From: Frigoribacterium sp. PvP032
GTDB taxonomy: Bacteria; Actinomycetota; Actinomycetes; Actinomycetales; Microbacteriaceae
Direction of reading: 5' to 3'
NCBI RefSeq assembly: GCF_017833035.1
Contig: NZ_JAFIBM010000001.1
Location: 1,116,001-1,180,000, forward strand
DNA length: 64,000 nucleotides
In this document: piece by piece, positions 15,724-24,151 of the stretch
How the letters are laid out: the number at the start of each line of letters is the position of its first letter
Position numbering within the stretch: the stretch's first letter is position 1
Notes under the pieces: model-generated
Told to the model about the DNA's origin: nothing
The model's input: the letters and a program-made list of their open reading frames with translations, nothing else
The model's database searches: none
Program-made: the position numbers and the translations under genes

Positions 15724-17004
15724 ATGGCGACGACACGACCCCGAGGCTCCGCCGTGCAGGAGGCGCCAGGCGGGCGCCCGGCACGACACCCGCACCCGAG
15801 GCCGCGAGGCACCCTGCTCGGCCCCGCGTTCATCGCGGCGATCGCGTACGTCGACCCGGGCAACGTCGCCGCGAACCTCACCGCCGGCGCGCAGTTCCAG
15901 TACCTGCTGCTGTGGGTGCTAGTCGCCGCGAACGCGATCGCGGTGCTCGTCCAGTACCTGTCGGCCAAGCTCGGCGTCGTCACCGGGCAGTCGCTGCCCG
16001 AGGTGATGGGCCGCAGGCTCCCTCGCCCGGCCCGGCTGGCCTACTGGGGCCAGGCCGAGGTCGTCGCGGCAGCCACCGACGTCGCCGAGATCATCGGCGG
16101 CGCACTCGCCCTGCAGCTGCTCTTCGGCGTCCCGCTCGTCGTCGGCGGCCTGATCACGGGTGCGGTCTCGCTCGGGCTGCTGATGCTCACGCAGTACCGC
16201 GGCGGGCACGTCTTCCAGTCGGTGATAATCGGCATGCTGGCGATCCTCACCGTCGGCTTCTGCGCCGGCCTCTTCTTCTCGCCCCCGTCGGGCCCAGGCA
16301 TGCTCGAGGGCCTGGTGCCCCGCTTCGAGGGCGCGCAGTCGGTGCTGCTCGCCGCCTCCATGCTGGGCGCGACCGTGATGCCGCACGCCGTCTACCTGCA
16401 CTCGGCCCTCGTCCGCGACCACCACGGCACCGTCACCGAGGGCGACGACCGTCGGCGCGTGCTGCGGGCCACCCGGTGGGACGTCGTGCTCGCGCTCGTC
16501 GTCGCCGGCGGCGTGAACATCTCGATGCTCGTGCTGGCTGCCTCGACGCTGCCGGGCCGGACCGGCACCGACACCATCCCCGGCGCCCACGACGCCATCC
16601 GCGATGCCCTCGGGCCCGTCGTCGGCGTGCTCTTCGCCGTGGGGCTGCTCGCGTCCGGTCTCGCCTCGACCTCGATCGGCTCGATGGCCGGCGCCGAGAT
16701 CATGCACGGGCTGCTCGAGGTGGAGGTGCCCTTGTTCGTACGCCGAGTCGTGACGCTCGTGCCTGCCCTGGTGCTGCTCGCGACGGGCATCAGCCCGACC
16801 TGGCTGCTGGTGCTGAGCCAGGTCGTGCTGAGCTTCGGGATCGCCTTCGCGCTCGTCCCGCTCGTCGTCGTGACGAGCGACGCGCGCCTGATGGGCACGG
16901 GCCGCAACGCGACCGGCACCCGTGTCGCCGCGTGGGCCGCGATCGCCGTCGTCATCGCGCTCAACGTCGCGCTGATCGTCCTGACGGTGTCGGGCGAGGC
17001 CTAG
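15724..17004 (+). CDS. mntH: Nramp divalent metal transporter (MntH-like)
   Basis: 426 aa with about 11 transmembrane segments. TM1 has the metal-binding DPGN (residues 44-47, in YVDPGNVAANL) and TM6 the MPH motif (ATVMPHAVYL, about 219-221), both diagnostic of proton-coupled Mn2+/Fe2+ importers. A consensus-like transport stretch is also visible after TM8 (STSIGSMAGAEIM). The ATG lies 6 nt after a -10 box, so the transcript is probably leaderless. An inverted repeat covers the -35 area. Its stop overlaps by 4 nt the end of the convergent hydrolase gene. Confidence 0.9.
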   Translation: MATTRPRGSAVQEAPGGRPARHPHPRPRGTLLGPAFIAAIAYVDPGNVAANLTAGAQFQYLLLWVLVAANAIAVLVQYLSAKLGVVTGQSLPEVMGRRLPRPARLAYWGQAEVVAAATDVAEIIGGALALQLLFGVPLVVGGLITGAVSLGLLMLTQYRGGHVFQSVIIGMLAILTVGFCAGLFFSPPSGPGMLEGLVPRFEGAQSVLLAASMLGATVMPHAVYLHSALVRDHHGTVTEGDDRRRVLRATRWDVVLALVVAGGVNISMLVLAASTLPGRTGTDTIPGAHDAIRDALGPVVGVLFAVGLLASGLASTSIGSMAGAEIMHGLLEVEVPLFVRRVVTLVPALVLLATGISPTWLLVLSQVVLSFGIAFALVPLVVVTSDARLMGTGRNATGTRVAAWAAIAVVIALNVALIVLTVSGEA

Positions 17005-18056
17005 GAGGTGCCCGACGCCTTGCCCTCGTCGTCGTCGTGCTGTCGCTCGGCGCGGTCGTGGGCCGCGAGCATCGCCTCCGCGTGCTCCGACTTGGCCTCG
17101 CCGATGGCGGCGTCGTCGCCGCGTGCGATGGCGATCCCCTCGCGCACGGTCGCCAGCATCGCCTTGGCCGCCTCCTCGGGGGTGAAGTCGAACTCGCCCC
17201 GCTCGGTGCCGTCGCCGGCGTCCGCGTAGTGCTGCAGCTCGCCGCCCTCTCCCGGGCGCGGCGGCTGCTCGGCGTGCTCGACGCAGAGCCGGGCGACCTC
17301 CTCGGCGTGGGCGTGCATGACGGAGTGGGCCGCGCCCGGCATCTCCCAGAGCCTCGACGACGGCACGAGCCGCCCGATCTGCTCGACCCAGCTGCGCGGC
17401 GCCACGGCGTCGTGCTCGCCGCGGATGACGAGCGTGTGCGCCCGCACCTTCGGCAGCTGCTGCTCGATCGGGTAGGTCATCATCTTCGGCAGGACCTGCG
17501 AGAACCAGTGCACGCCGCAGACGACGTACGCCCGGAGTGCGAGCACCTTGACCCTGCCTGGCTCGTGCCACGCGGCCTGCAAGAACCTGCGCGCCGCCAC
17601 GGTGACACGCCGCTCGGCGGGGTTCACGACGGGGCCGATCAGCACGAGCGTCGACAGCTCGGGACGGCGGGCCGCGAGGTCCGTGACGATCTGGGTGCCC
17701 ATGGAGTGCCCGACGACGATCGGGTCCTTCAGGCCGAGGTCGTCGATGGCGGCCCCGACGAGGTCGGCGAACTGGCGGATCGAGAGGGCCTTGCGAGGGT
17801 GCTTCACGCCCGCGAAGCCCGGCAGGTCGAGAGCGTGCACGGGGCCGAACGAGTTCAGGTTAGGGGCGAGCCGCTCGAAGTAGTCGGACGAGACCCCGAT
17901 GCCCGGCACGAGCACGAACGGGCGCTCGCCGGTCGTGCCGATGGTGCTGACCCGCACCCACAGGTCGCCGCGCTCGACGCGGCTGACGCGCACACGGGTG
18001 CTGGACTCGTCGCGACCTCGCTTGCTCGTGTGCCCGCGTGTGCGTGTGACGGCCAT
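17001..18056 (-). CDS. Alpha/beta hydrolase
   Basis: 351 aa. The alpha/beta-hydrolase core spans about residues 45-270: nucleophile elbow GHSMG, oxyanion HG-type region LVPGIGVSSDYF, acid in RGEHDAVAP and catalytic His in AAHSVMHAH. The C-terminal 80 residues are charged and probably disordered. The start is preceded by GAGGAGG. Substrate unknown; similarity is to haloperoxidase/esterase-like hydrolases. The gene ends inside the mntH stop region (tail-to-tail overlap). Confidence 0.78.
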   Translation of the reverse strand: MAVTRTRGHTSKRGRDESSTRVRVSRVERGDLWVRVSTIGTTGERPFVLVPGIGVSSDYFERLAPNLNSFGPVHALDLPGFAGVKHPRKALSIRQFADLVGAAIDDLGLKDPIVVGHSMGTQIVTDLAARRPELSTLVLIGPVVNPAERRVTVAARRFLQAAWHEPGRVKVLALRAYVVCGVHWFSQVLPKMMTYPIEQQLPKVRAHTLVIRGEHDAVAPRSWVEQIGRLVPSSRLWEMPGAAHSVMHAHAEEVARLCVEHAEQPPRPGEGGELQHYADAGDGTERGEFDFTPEEAAKAMLATVREGIAIARGDDAAIGEAKSEHAEAMLAAHDRAERQHDDDEGKASGTS

Positions 18057-18150
18057 GCGCCTCCTCGTCGGTGTCCGGGCCGCAGCGCTGCCGGGGCAGG
18101 CGGTGCGGGAGGGTGGGCGACCAGTCTCGCACCCTCGCCGAGGCTCGGGC

Positions 18151-18729
18151 TCAGCGGCCGAGGACCGGATCGAGAGCGCGCAGGTTGCGGTGCAGCAGGA
18201 GGCGCAGCGCGAGCCCGGAGGCCGGGCCGGCCAGGCGCATCCACCAGGCTCCCGGTCGCCAGACGACGCGGATGTCGAGGGTGACGCGGTCGTCGGGGTG
18301 GTGCGTGACGACGTAGCTCTCCCAGCCGCGCTGCGGGTGTCCGACCAAGGCGGCGTGCAGGAAGCCCGTCGCGCGGGGGAGCGACTCGTCCTCGGGCTCG
18401 CCGACCGGCTCGTCTGCCGGCTCGTCCTCGAGCACCCGGACGACGCGACAGGCCACGCGGGGGCGCAGCGGCCCGAACGGGATCGCCCACGTGCTGATCG
18501 CGCCGACCTGGACCCGGTCGGGCACCTGCAGCGGCACGAAGCCCGAGCCCCTGTGCACCTGCCAGCCGAGGACGGCGTCCCCGGCGATCCGTGCGTCGTC
18601 CTGGCCGTGGCCGACCAGGCGCGAGACTGCCGTCACGTGGAAGCCCTCCGGTACCGGGCCGGACAGCGTCGGCTCGCCCTCGAATGCCCACGCGTCGACG
18701 AAGCCGGGCGGGACGCTCTGTGACGACAT
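18151..18729 (-). CDS. DUF1990 family protein (UPF0548)
   Basis: 192 aa. GFHVTAVSRLVGHG, AVLGWQVHRGSG and WAIPFGPLRPRVACRVVRVLED correspond to the DUF1990 pattern, and the C-terminal GRAVSGL-like helix (WWMRLAGPASGLALRLLLHRNLR) is typical. The function of the family is unknown. The ATG lies 6 nt after CAGGCT (18736-18741), a leaderless-type start, back-to-back with a plus-strand hydrolase gene that has the same arrangement. Confidence 0.65.
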   Translation of the reverse strand: MSSQSVPPGFVDAWAFEGEPTLSGPVPEGFHVTAVSRLVGHGQDDARIAGDAVLGWQVHRGSGFVPLQVPDRVQVGAISTWAIPFGPLRPRVACRVVRVLEDEPADEPVGEPEDESLPRATGFLHAALVGHPQRGWESYVVTHHPDDRVTLDIRVVWRPGAWWMRLAGPASGLALRLLLHRNLRALDPVLGR

Positions 18730-18735
18730 GGGTCG

Positions 18736-18771
18736 AGCCTGGCACGTCCGACGGCGCCCCTCGGGCAGGAT
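18736..18771. promoter_or_regulatory. Divergent pair of leaderless -10 boxes
   Basis: Minus strand CAGGCT (18736-18741) serves the DUF1990 gene; plus strand CAGGAT (18766-18771) serves the hydrolase gene at 18778. Each ends 6 nt from its start codon. Confidence 0.4.
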
Positions 18772-18777
18772 CGGCGG

Positions 18778-19494
18778 ATGACGACGAGCGCGCCCGGGTT
18801 CCTGCTGCTGCACGGCTGGCAGAACAGGCGCCCCGTCGACCACTGGCAGCACCAGCTCGCCGAGGAGCTCCGCGGGCGGGGGCTCGCCGTGCGCTACCCG
18901 CAGCTGCCCTCGCCCGACGAGCCCGACCCGGCAGCGTGGGAGGCGGTGGTCAGGTCGGAGCACGCCGCCCTCGGTCCCGGCCCGGTGACGGTCGTCTGCC
19001 ACAGCCTGTCGACCCTGCTCTGGCTGCGGATCCAGGCCGGGGCCCGCCCGCTCGCGGCCGACCGGGTGGCGCTCGTGTCGCCTCCCTCGCCCGAGCTGAT
19101 CGCCGGGCAGGACGCCGTGCACGCGTTCGTCGACGGGGGCCGGGCTGCCGGTGGCGACGCCGTCGGTGCGGAGACCGCGAGCGCGGAGCCCGCGGGTGCG
19201 GAGGCGGCGGACTCGCCGGAGCCCGCGGGTGCGGAGGCGGCGGACTCGCCGGAGCCGCTGCTGTTCGACGGCCGCCTCCTGGGGACGGGTGCCGTCGGCG
19301 ACGCCGTGGTCGTGGCCGGCGACGACGACCCGTGGCTCCCGCTCGGCCTCGGCGACACGTGGCGCGGCCGCCTGGACGCCCGCCAGGTCGTCGTCCGCGG
19401 CGGCGGACACCTCACCCCCGACTCGGGCTACGGGCCCTGGCCGGCGATGACCGCCTGGGCCCTGGGCCAGCGAGGCGAGGTCGCGCTCGGCTGA
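18778..19494 (+). CDS. Alpha/beta hydrolase, RBBP9/YdeN type, with internal repeat
   Basis: 238 aa. LLLHGWQNRRPVDHWQHQL, VVCHSLSTLLWL (nucleophile Ser in CHSLS), a late Asp (AGDDDPWLP) and GGGHLTPDSGYGPWP (catalytic His) match the small serine hydrolases of the RBBP9/YdeN group. An insertion of about 40 residues (about 120-160) is Ala/Glu/Pro-rich and includes two exact copies of an 11-residue unit EPAGAEAADSP. The insertion is in a loop and may be phase-variable in length. Confidence 0.75.
   Translation: MTTSAPGFLLLHGWQNRRPVDHWQHQLAEELRGRGLAVRYPQLPSPDEPDPAAWEAVVRSEHAALGPGPVTVVCHSLSTLLWLRIQAGARPLAADRVALVSPPSPELIAGQDAVHAFVDGGRAAGGDAVGAETASAEPAGAEAADSPEPAGAEAADSPEPLLFDGRLLGTGAVGDAVVVAGDDDPWLPLGLGDTWRGRLDARQVVVRGGGHLTPDSGYGPWPAMTAWALGQRGEVALG
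19186..19251 (+). repeat. 33-bp exact tandem duplication inside hydrolase gene
   Basis: GAGCCCGCGGGTGCGGAGGC... repeated at 19186-19218 and 19219-19251 without change; keeps the frame. Confidence 0.9.
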
Positions 19495-19533
19495 CGTGCA
19501 GGGCGGCTGGCGGCCGCATGGCTGCGTCGGCAA

Positions 19534-19595
19534 GGCGGGCGGGTTCGTCCTGCACGGGCGCACCCGACGGCCCGCTGACGACGGACCCGCCCGCC
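19534..19595. terminator. Bidirectional hairpin between convergent genes
   Basis: 16-bp stem with one G-T wobble (GGCGGGCGGGTTCGTC against GACGGACCCGCCCGCC), 30-nt loop, between the hydrolase and M18 aminopeptidase stops. Confidence 0.45.
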
Positions 19596-19611
19596 CCGCG
19601 AGGACGAGCCC

Positions 19612-20904
19612 CTAGGAGGCGGGGGCCAGGAACGCGGCCGCGGCAGCCGAGAGCGAGGCCGGGTCGTCCACGCCGCAGAGCTCGCGTGCCGAGTGCATGC
19701 CGAGCAGGGGCACGCCGACGTCGATCGTGCGGATGCCGAGGCGCGTCGCGGTGATCGGCCCGATGGTCGACCCGCAGGGCACGCTGTTGCTCGAGACGAA
19801 CTCCTGGAACGGCACGCCGGCCTGCTCGCACGCCCGCACCCACTCGGCGGCGCCGAGGCCGTCGGTGGCGTAGCGCTGGTTCGCGTTGATCTTCAGCAGC
19901 GGCCCGCCGTTGACGACGGGCTGGTTCGCGGGGTCGTGGCGCTCGGGGTAGTTCGGGTGCACGGCGTGGCCGGCGTCGGCGCTGAGGCACCAGGAGGCGG
20001 CGAGTGCGCGTCGGTGGTCGGTCGCGTCGGCGCCGAGCCCGGCCGAGACCCGCGCGAGGACGTCCTCGAGGAACGGCCCGGCGGCGCCGGAGGGGGTGGC
20101 CGACCCGACTTCCTCGTGGTCGAACGCGGCGAACACGGCCACGTGGTCGAGGTCGGTGTCGGCATCGGCGTCGGCGACCGCGAGGAGGGCCGCGAGACCG
20201 GCGTGGGTGGACGACAGGTTGTCCATCCGGCCGGCCGCGAACAGCTCGCCCGAGAGACCGAGCACGGCGGGGGCGGCGGTGTCGGCGACGACCACGTCGT
20301 AGCCGACCACGTCGGAGCCCGAGAGACCGGCGAGGCCCGCGAGGTGACCCAGCACGTCGGCCTGGTCGAGCGGGCCGGCTCCCACCACGGGAGCGAGGTG
20401 GCGCTGGGGGTCGAGCTTGAGCCCCTCGGAGTTGACGCCCCGGTCGAGGTGCACGGCGAGCTGGGGGATGCGGAGCAGAGGACCCGTCCGCACCAGGTGC
20501 GTCTCGCCAGAGCGTGTCACGAGCCGACCGGCGAACTCCAGGTCGCGGTCGAGCCAGGAGTTGAAGAGCGGACCGCCGTAGACCTCGACGCCCGCCTGCA
20601 CCCAGCCGCGCGTGCCCGTCGTGGGCTTCGGCTTGAGCTTGAAGCCGGGGGAGTCGGTGTGCGCCCCCACGACCCGGAACGGCGTGGTCGACGAGGCCCC
20701 GCCCGGCTCGACCCACGCGATCACGGCACCGTCGCGGACGACGTAGCGTCGCCCGGGACCGGTGGGCCACCCGGCCGTCTCGTCGAGGGCCGTGAACCCG
20801 GCCGCGTCCAGCCGACGTGCGGCCTCGGCCGCGGCGTGGAAGGAGGAGGGGGACGCCTGGATGAAGGAGGCGAAGTCGTCGAGGTGCGCGCGCGAGGAAG
20901 TCAT
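19612..20904 (-). CDS. M18 family aminopeptidase
   Basis: 430 aa, full length for the family. Zinc ligands are visible in order: GAHTDSPGFKLK (His and base region), AGRMDN (bridging Asp), FDHEEVGS (catalytic Glu and ligand Glu), SADAGHAVHPNY (Asp/His) and LLGMHSARE (last His). It removes N-terminal acidic or neutral residues from peptides in the cytoplasm. The ATG at 20904 is used because the family starts near SSRAHLDDFASFI; a CAAGCT box (20912-20917) lies 7 nt upstream. Confidence 0.88.
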   Translation of the reverse strand: MTSSRAHLDDFASFIQASPSSFHAAAEAARRLDAAGFTALDETAGWPTGPGRRYVVRDGAVIAWVEPGGASSTTPFRVVGAHTDSPGFKLKPKPTTGTRGWVQAGVEVYGGPLFNSWLDRDLEFAGRLVTRSGETHLVRTGPLLRIPQLAVHLDRGVNSEGLKLDPQRHLAPVVGAGPLDQADVLGHLAGLAGLSGSDVVGYDVVVADTAAPAVLGLSGELFAAGRMDNLSSTHAGLAALLAVADADADTDLDHVAVFAAFDHEEVGSATPSGAAGPFLEDVLARVSAGLGADATDHRRALAASWCLSADAGHAVHPNYPERHDPANQPVVNGGPLLKINANQRYATDGLGAAEWVRACEQAGVPFQEFVSSNSVPCGSTIGPITATRLGIRTIDVGVPLLGMHSARELCGVDDPASLSAAAAAFLAPAS

Positions 20905-20958
20905 CCCCACCAGCTTGCACCATCCCGCCGACGGCACACCCGAGTCAGCATCGCGCCC

Positions 20959-21327
20959 TCAGCGCCCGCCGCTGCCGGTGACCTGTGCCCCGGGCTCGGC
21001 GCCGCTCTCGCCGCGGCCGTCCTCGTCGTCGGCCGTGAGGCCGGCCGTGCGGTCGCCCGAGACGCCCGCGGGGTCGACGGCGACGTAGCCGTCCTCGCCC
21101 GACATCGGACCGCCGAGACGCTCGGTGACGTCGCCGTCGGGCGTGACGTCCCTGCCCCTGGCAGGACGGCCCTGGGTGTCGGTGGCGCCGTCGGCGGGGT
21201 GGCCGGCCGTGCCGGCAGCGGCTGCCTCGTCGTGGGAGGCGAGGGCCGCCTCCTCGACCCGCCCCTGCAGGGCGCTGCCCCCGGTGGCGTGGTCGTCGGC
21301 GGAGTCGTGGTCGTGTGTGTCGCTCAT
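20959..21327 (-). CDS. Small hydrophilic acidic protein
   Basis: 122 aa, rich in Gly, Ala, Asp, Glu and His, with no hydrophobic segment (starts MSDTHDHDSADDHATGG). The composition suggests disorder. It is not recognised; stress-type hydrophilins look similar but this is speculative. GAGAGGACGAACCCC precedes the ATG, nearly the same leader as in front of the padR gene. Confidence 0.5.
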   Translation of the reverse strand: MSDTHDHDSADDHATGGSALQGRVEEAALASHDEAAAAGTAGHPADGATDTQGRPARGRDVTPDGDVTERLGGPMSGEDGYVAVDPAGVSGDRTAGLTADDEDGRGESGAEPGAQVTGSGGR

Positions 21328-21387
21328 GGGGTTCGTCCTCTCGTGGGGCGGATCGAGTCCGACAGTAGGCGTCGCGCGGACTGCGGG

Positions 21388-22302
21388 TCAGGGGACGGTC
21401 GGCAGGGCGTGCGACCACAGGTGGAAGAGCGCGTAGGCCCGCCACGGTGCCCAGGGCGCGGACGCGACCTCGGCCTGCTTCGTCGTGACGCCGCCCAGCG
21501 CCCGCCTGAGCACGAGGTCTCCGGCCGGGTAGGCGTCGCGGTCGCCCAGGGCGCGGACGGAGAGGTAGTCGACCGTCCAGGGGCCGATGCCGGGCAGGGC
21601 CAGCAGGGAGGCCCGCGTCGCCGCGCGATCGCCGTCGGGGGAGATGACGAGGCCCTCGGCCACGGCCTCGGCGACCGCGTGCAGGGTGCGGCCGCGCGCT
21701 CCGGTGACGCCGACGGCGGCCCGGAGCTCGTCGACGGGCAGGGCCGCGACGACGTCGGCCCGGGGGAACCTGCGGAGGCCCGTGCCTGCGACGTCGCTGC
21801 CGAGCGCCGTGACGAGCCGTCCCGCGAAGGTGCGGGCGGCCGCGAGCGAGACCTGCTGCCCCAGCACGGTGGTGACCGCCGCCTCCCAGCCGTCGGGGCT
21901 GCCCGTGATGCGGATGCCCGGTCGTGCGCGGACGAGCGGGCCGAGCACGGGGTCGTCGCCCAGGCCGGCGAGCACCGCGCCGGAGTCCGCGTCGAGGTCC
22001 AGCCACCGACGGACCAGCCGCTCGACCCGGTCGCGGTCATCTGGCGAGGCGGCGAGACCCGAGGAGGCGGTGGCCACGACGTCGACACCGCTCGGCTCGA
22101 GCCGCAGGTCGAGCCGCAGCACGCGGCTCGGTTCGTCGGCCGTGGCCACGTCGACGAGGCGCGAGTGCGTGCCCGCGGCGACGTCGGTCAGCTCGGCGCC
22201 CGGGACGGAGTGCGCCGCGAGCAGGCCGATCGCGTGAGCGGCGTCGTACGGGCCGTCGGTCTCGAGCCGCAGCTCGAAGGGGCGTGCCGCGAGGTCGGTC
22301 AC
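21388..22302 (-). CDS. alkA: DNA-3-methyladenine glycosylase 2 (AlkA-like)
   Basis: 304 aa, similar in length to E. coli AlkA (282). The N-terminal AlkA_N domain (FELRLETDGPYDAAHAIGLLAAH, about 8-120) is followed by the HhH-GPD domain: TTVLGQQVSLAAARTFAGRL, LPGIGPWTVDYLSVRALGD (helix-hairpin-helix) and AYPAGDLVLRRA with the catalytic Asp. It excises 3-methyladenine and other alkylated bases. GTG start overlaps the TGA of tag (GTGA), so it is the last gene of a coupled alkylation-repair operon. Confidence 0.88.
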   Translation of the reverse strand: MTDLAARPFELRLETDGPYDAAHAIGLLAAHSVPGAELTDVAAGTHSRLVDVATADEPSRVLRLDLRLEPSGVDVVATASSGLAASPDDRDRVERLVRRWLDLDADSGAVLAGLGDDPVLGPLVRARPGIRITGSPDGWEAAVTTVLGQQVSLAAARTFAGRLVTALGSDVAGTGLRRFPRADVVAALPVDELRAAVGVTGARGRTLHAVAEAVAEGLVISPDGDRAATRASLLALPGIGPWTVDYLSVRALGDRDAYPAGDLVLRRALGGVTTKQAEVASAPWAPWRAYALFHLWSHALPTVP

Positions 22303-22898
22303 GGGGTCGTGCTCCAGACGCCCGACGAGCCCCGTCGGTGGCTGTCGACCAGGTGGGTGTCGACGATGCCGGTGGCCTCCATCAGCGCGTGCATGGTCGT
22401 CGGGCCGACGAACGCGAAGCCGACGGCCTTGAGCGACTTCGAGAGCGCCACCGACTCGGGCGAGGTCGTCGGCACGTCGGCGAGCTCGACGGGGCGAGGA
22501 GTCTCGGCCGGCCTGTGCGACCACACGAGCTCGACGAGCCCGCCGTGCTCGCGCAGGGCCACGGTCGCGCGGGCGTTCGTGATCGTCGCGTCGATCTTGA
22601 GCCGGTTGCGCACGATGCCCGCGTCGGCGAGCAGGCGTTCTCGGTCGGCGTCGTCGAAGCTGGCCACCACGTCGGGGTCGAAGTCGCGGAACGCCGAGCG
22701 GAAGGCCTCGCGCTTGCGCAGGATGGTGGCCCACGACAGCCCCGACTGGAAGGCCTCGAGGCTCAGCCGCTCGAAGATCCCGCGCTCGTCACGGACGGGC
22801 ATGCCCCACTCGGTGTCGTAGTACTCGCGCATCAGCGGATCGACGGCTGCCCACGGGGGCCGGGCCAGGCCGTCGTCACCGACCACCACGCCGCTCAC
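22299..22898 (-). CDS. tag: DNA-3-methyladenine glycosylase I (Tag), atypical zinc site
   Basis: 199 aa. REYYDTEWGMPVRDERGIFERLSLEAFQSGLSW is the Tag core, with the conserved base-recognising Glu48 and Trp. TTSPESVALSKSLKAVGFAFVGPTTMHALMEATGIVDTHL matches the second half. The E. coli enzyme closes its termini with a zinc bound by Cys4, His17, His175 and Cys179; here there is no N-terminal Cys, His17 is Tyr27, and the final Cys is replaced in VDSHRR. GTG start overlaps the stop of ogt (GTGA), and its own stop overlaps alkA. Confidence 0.88.
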   Translation of the reverse strand: MSGVVVGDDGLARPPWAAVDPLMREYYDTEWGMPVRDERGIFERLSLEAFQSGLSWATILRKREAFRSAFRDFDPDVVASFDDADRERLLADAGIVRNRLKIDATITNARATVALREHGGLVELVWSHRPAETPRPVELADVPTTSPESVALSKSLKAVGFAFVGPTTMHALMEATGIVDTHLVDSHRRGSSGVWSTTP

Positions 22899-23557
22899 GA
22901 GCGGGCTCCCGACGCGAGCTGCGACTCGAGCCCGAGCAGGACCGCCTTCGCGGCCTCGCCGCCGCGGTACCGGCCGGGGGTGCCGTCGCTGCGCACTACG
23001 CGATGGCAAGGCACGACGACGGGCAACGGGTTCGTCGCGCAGGCTGTGCCGACGGCTCTGACCGCACGCGGGCTGCCGCTCGCCGTGGCGACCCTGGCGT
23101 AGCTCGCCGTCTCGCCGTAGGGGATCTCGGGCAGGTGCTCGAGCACCGTCCGCTGGAAGCCCCTCGACAGCCGGCGATCGAGCACGAGATCGAAGCCTCG
23201 TCGACGGCCGGCGAAGTACTGGTCGATCTCGACGGCGACGTCGTCCAGACGACGGGCGGACCGCAGCACCCGGGAGCCGACCTGGACGGCGACCCGGTCG
23301 AGCACCGCGTCGTGGTCCTCGACCTCGAAGGCGACACGGAGGAGGCCGACGTCCGTGGCGCAGAGCAGCAACGGCCCGACGGGCGACGGGACGGTCCGCC
23401 AGAAGACGTCGACGGTGCCGACGGCGGCCGCCTCGTCGGCGAGCCGGTCGCGGAGCAGGTCGAGGTGCTCGTCGAGGCGGGGGCCCGCCTCGGTGCCGGT
23501 CGCCTCGGCGAGACGGCGCTGCAGCGCCGTGTCGACGTCGGGTGCGGTGTCGGTCAT
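22895..23557 (-). CDS. ogt: Methylated-DNA--cysteine methyltransferase with N-terminal extension
   Basis: 220 aa. The MGMT/Ogt domain starts near residue 50 (VFWRTVPSPVGPLLLCATDVGLL); the acceptor Cys184 is in VVPCHRVV, with the Arg finger and Asn hinge in RAVGTACATNPLP. It transfers an alkyl group from O6-alkylguanine to itself. The first 48 residues are charged and helical (LDEHLDLLRDRLADEA) and are not part of the usual enzyme. ATG overlaps the sigma-factor stop (ATGA), the arrangement usually seen for a sigma and its regulator. Confidence 0.88.
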   Translation of the reverse strand: MTDTAPDVDTALQRRLAEATGTEAGPRLDEHLDLLRDRLADEAAAVGTVDVFWRTVPSPVGPLLLCATDVGLLRVAFEVEDHDAVLDRVAVQVGSRVLRSARRLDDVAVEIDQYFAGRRRGFDLVLDRRLSRGFQRTVLEHLPEIPYGETASYARVATASGSPRAVRAVGTACATNPLPVVVPCHRVVRSDGTPGRYRGGEAAKAVLLGLESQLASGARS

Positions 23558-24150
23558 CGCCGTGCTCCTTCTCGGGGCGTCGCGTGTCGGGGGGATGTCG
23601 GAAGGGAGAATTCCTCCCAGGCAGGGGCAGGGGCAGGGGCAGGGGCAGAGGCAGAGGCAGGGGCGGCGGCGGTCTCGTCGCCCGGGCCGAGCACCCGGCG
23701 GAGCGCGGCGACGCCGTCGGCGGCGGCGCGTCGACAGGCGGCGTGGCTCCGGCCCGTCAGCTCGGCGACCTCGAGGTGGCTGAGCCCGGTGAGGTGGTGC
23801 AGCACCACCGCGTCGCGTTGCCCCTCGGGCAGGGACCGGACTGCGCGGAGCAGTGCGTCATCGCGAGCCAGCAGCTCGTCGAAGGAGACCGGCGGCGCGG
23901 ACTCGGGCACCAGCTCGACGGGCTGGGGTCGACGGCTCTTGCCCCGGATGACGTCGAGTGCCTTGCGACGGGCGACGGTGACGAGCCACGCCTCGACGTT
24001 GACGTCTGCCGGCAGGTCTGGCCACGCGACGAGGGCGGCCAGGAACGTCTCGGACCAGGCATCGTCGGCGTCGGCCGCGTCGAGCAGGGCCCGGCAGACG
24101 CGGAGCACGGTGGTGCCGTGCAGCTCGACGACACGATCGAAGGGAGGCAC
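23554..24150 (-). CDS. ECF-type RNA polymerase sigma factor inside repair operon
   Basis: 198 aa. Region 2 (about 3-70: VLRVCRALLDAADADDAWSETFLAAL, WLVTVARRKALDVIR) and region 4 (about 105-155: LPEGQRDAVVLHHLTGLSHLEVAELTG, then the recognition helix) are those of sigma-70 family extracytoplasmic-function factors; regions 1 and 3 are absent. The C-terminal tail (about 162-177) is an Ala/Pro repeat made by a CAGGGG hexamer array. GTG start 1 nt after the stop of the preceding ogt gene, and its stop overlaps the next ogt. It probably directs transcription of an alkylation regulon, possibly this operon. Confidence 0.85.
   Translation of the reverse strand: MPPFDRVVELHGTTVLRVCRALLDAADADDAWSETFLAALVAWPDLPADVNVEAWLVTVARRKALDVIRGKSRRPQPVELVPESAPPVSFDELLARDDALLRAVRSLPEGQRDAVVLHHLTGLSHLEVAELTGRSHAACRRAAADGVAALRRVLGPGDETAAAPASASAPAPAPAPAWEEFSLPTSPRHATPREGARR
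23619..23664. repeat. GGGGCA/GAGGCA hexanucleotide array
   Basis: About seven consecutive 6-bp units encoding the (Ala-Pro/Ser) tail of the sigma factor. Length changes would keep the frame. Confidence 0.85.
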
Positions 24151-24151
24151 G

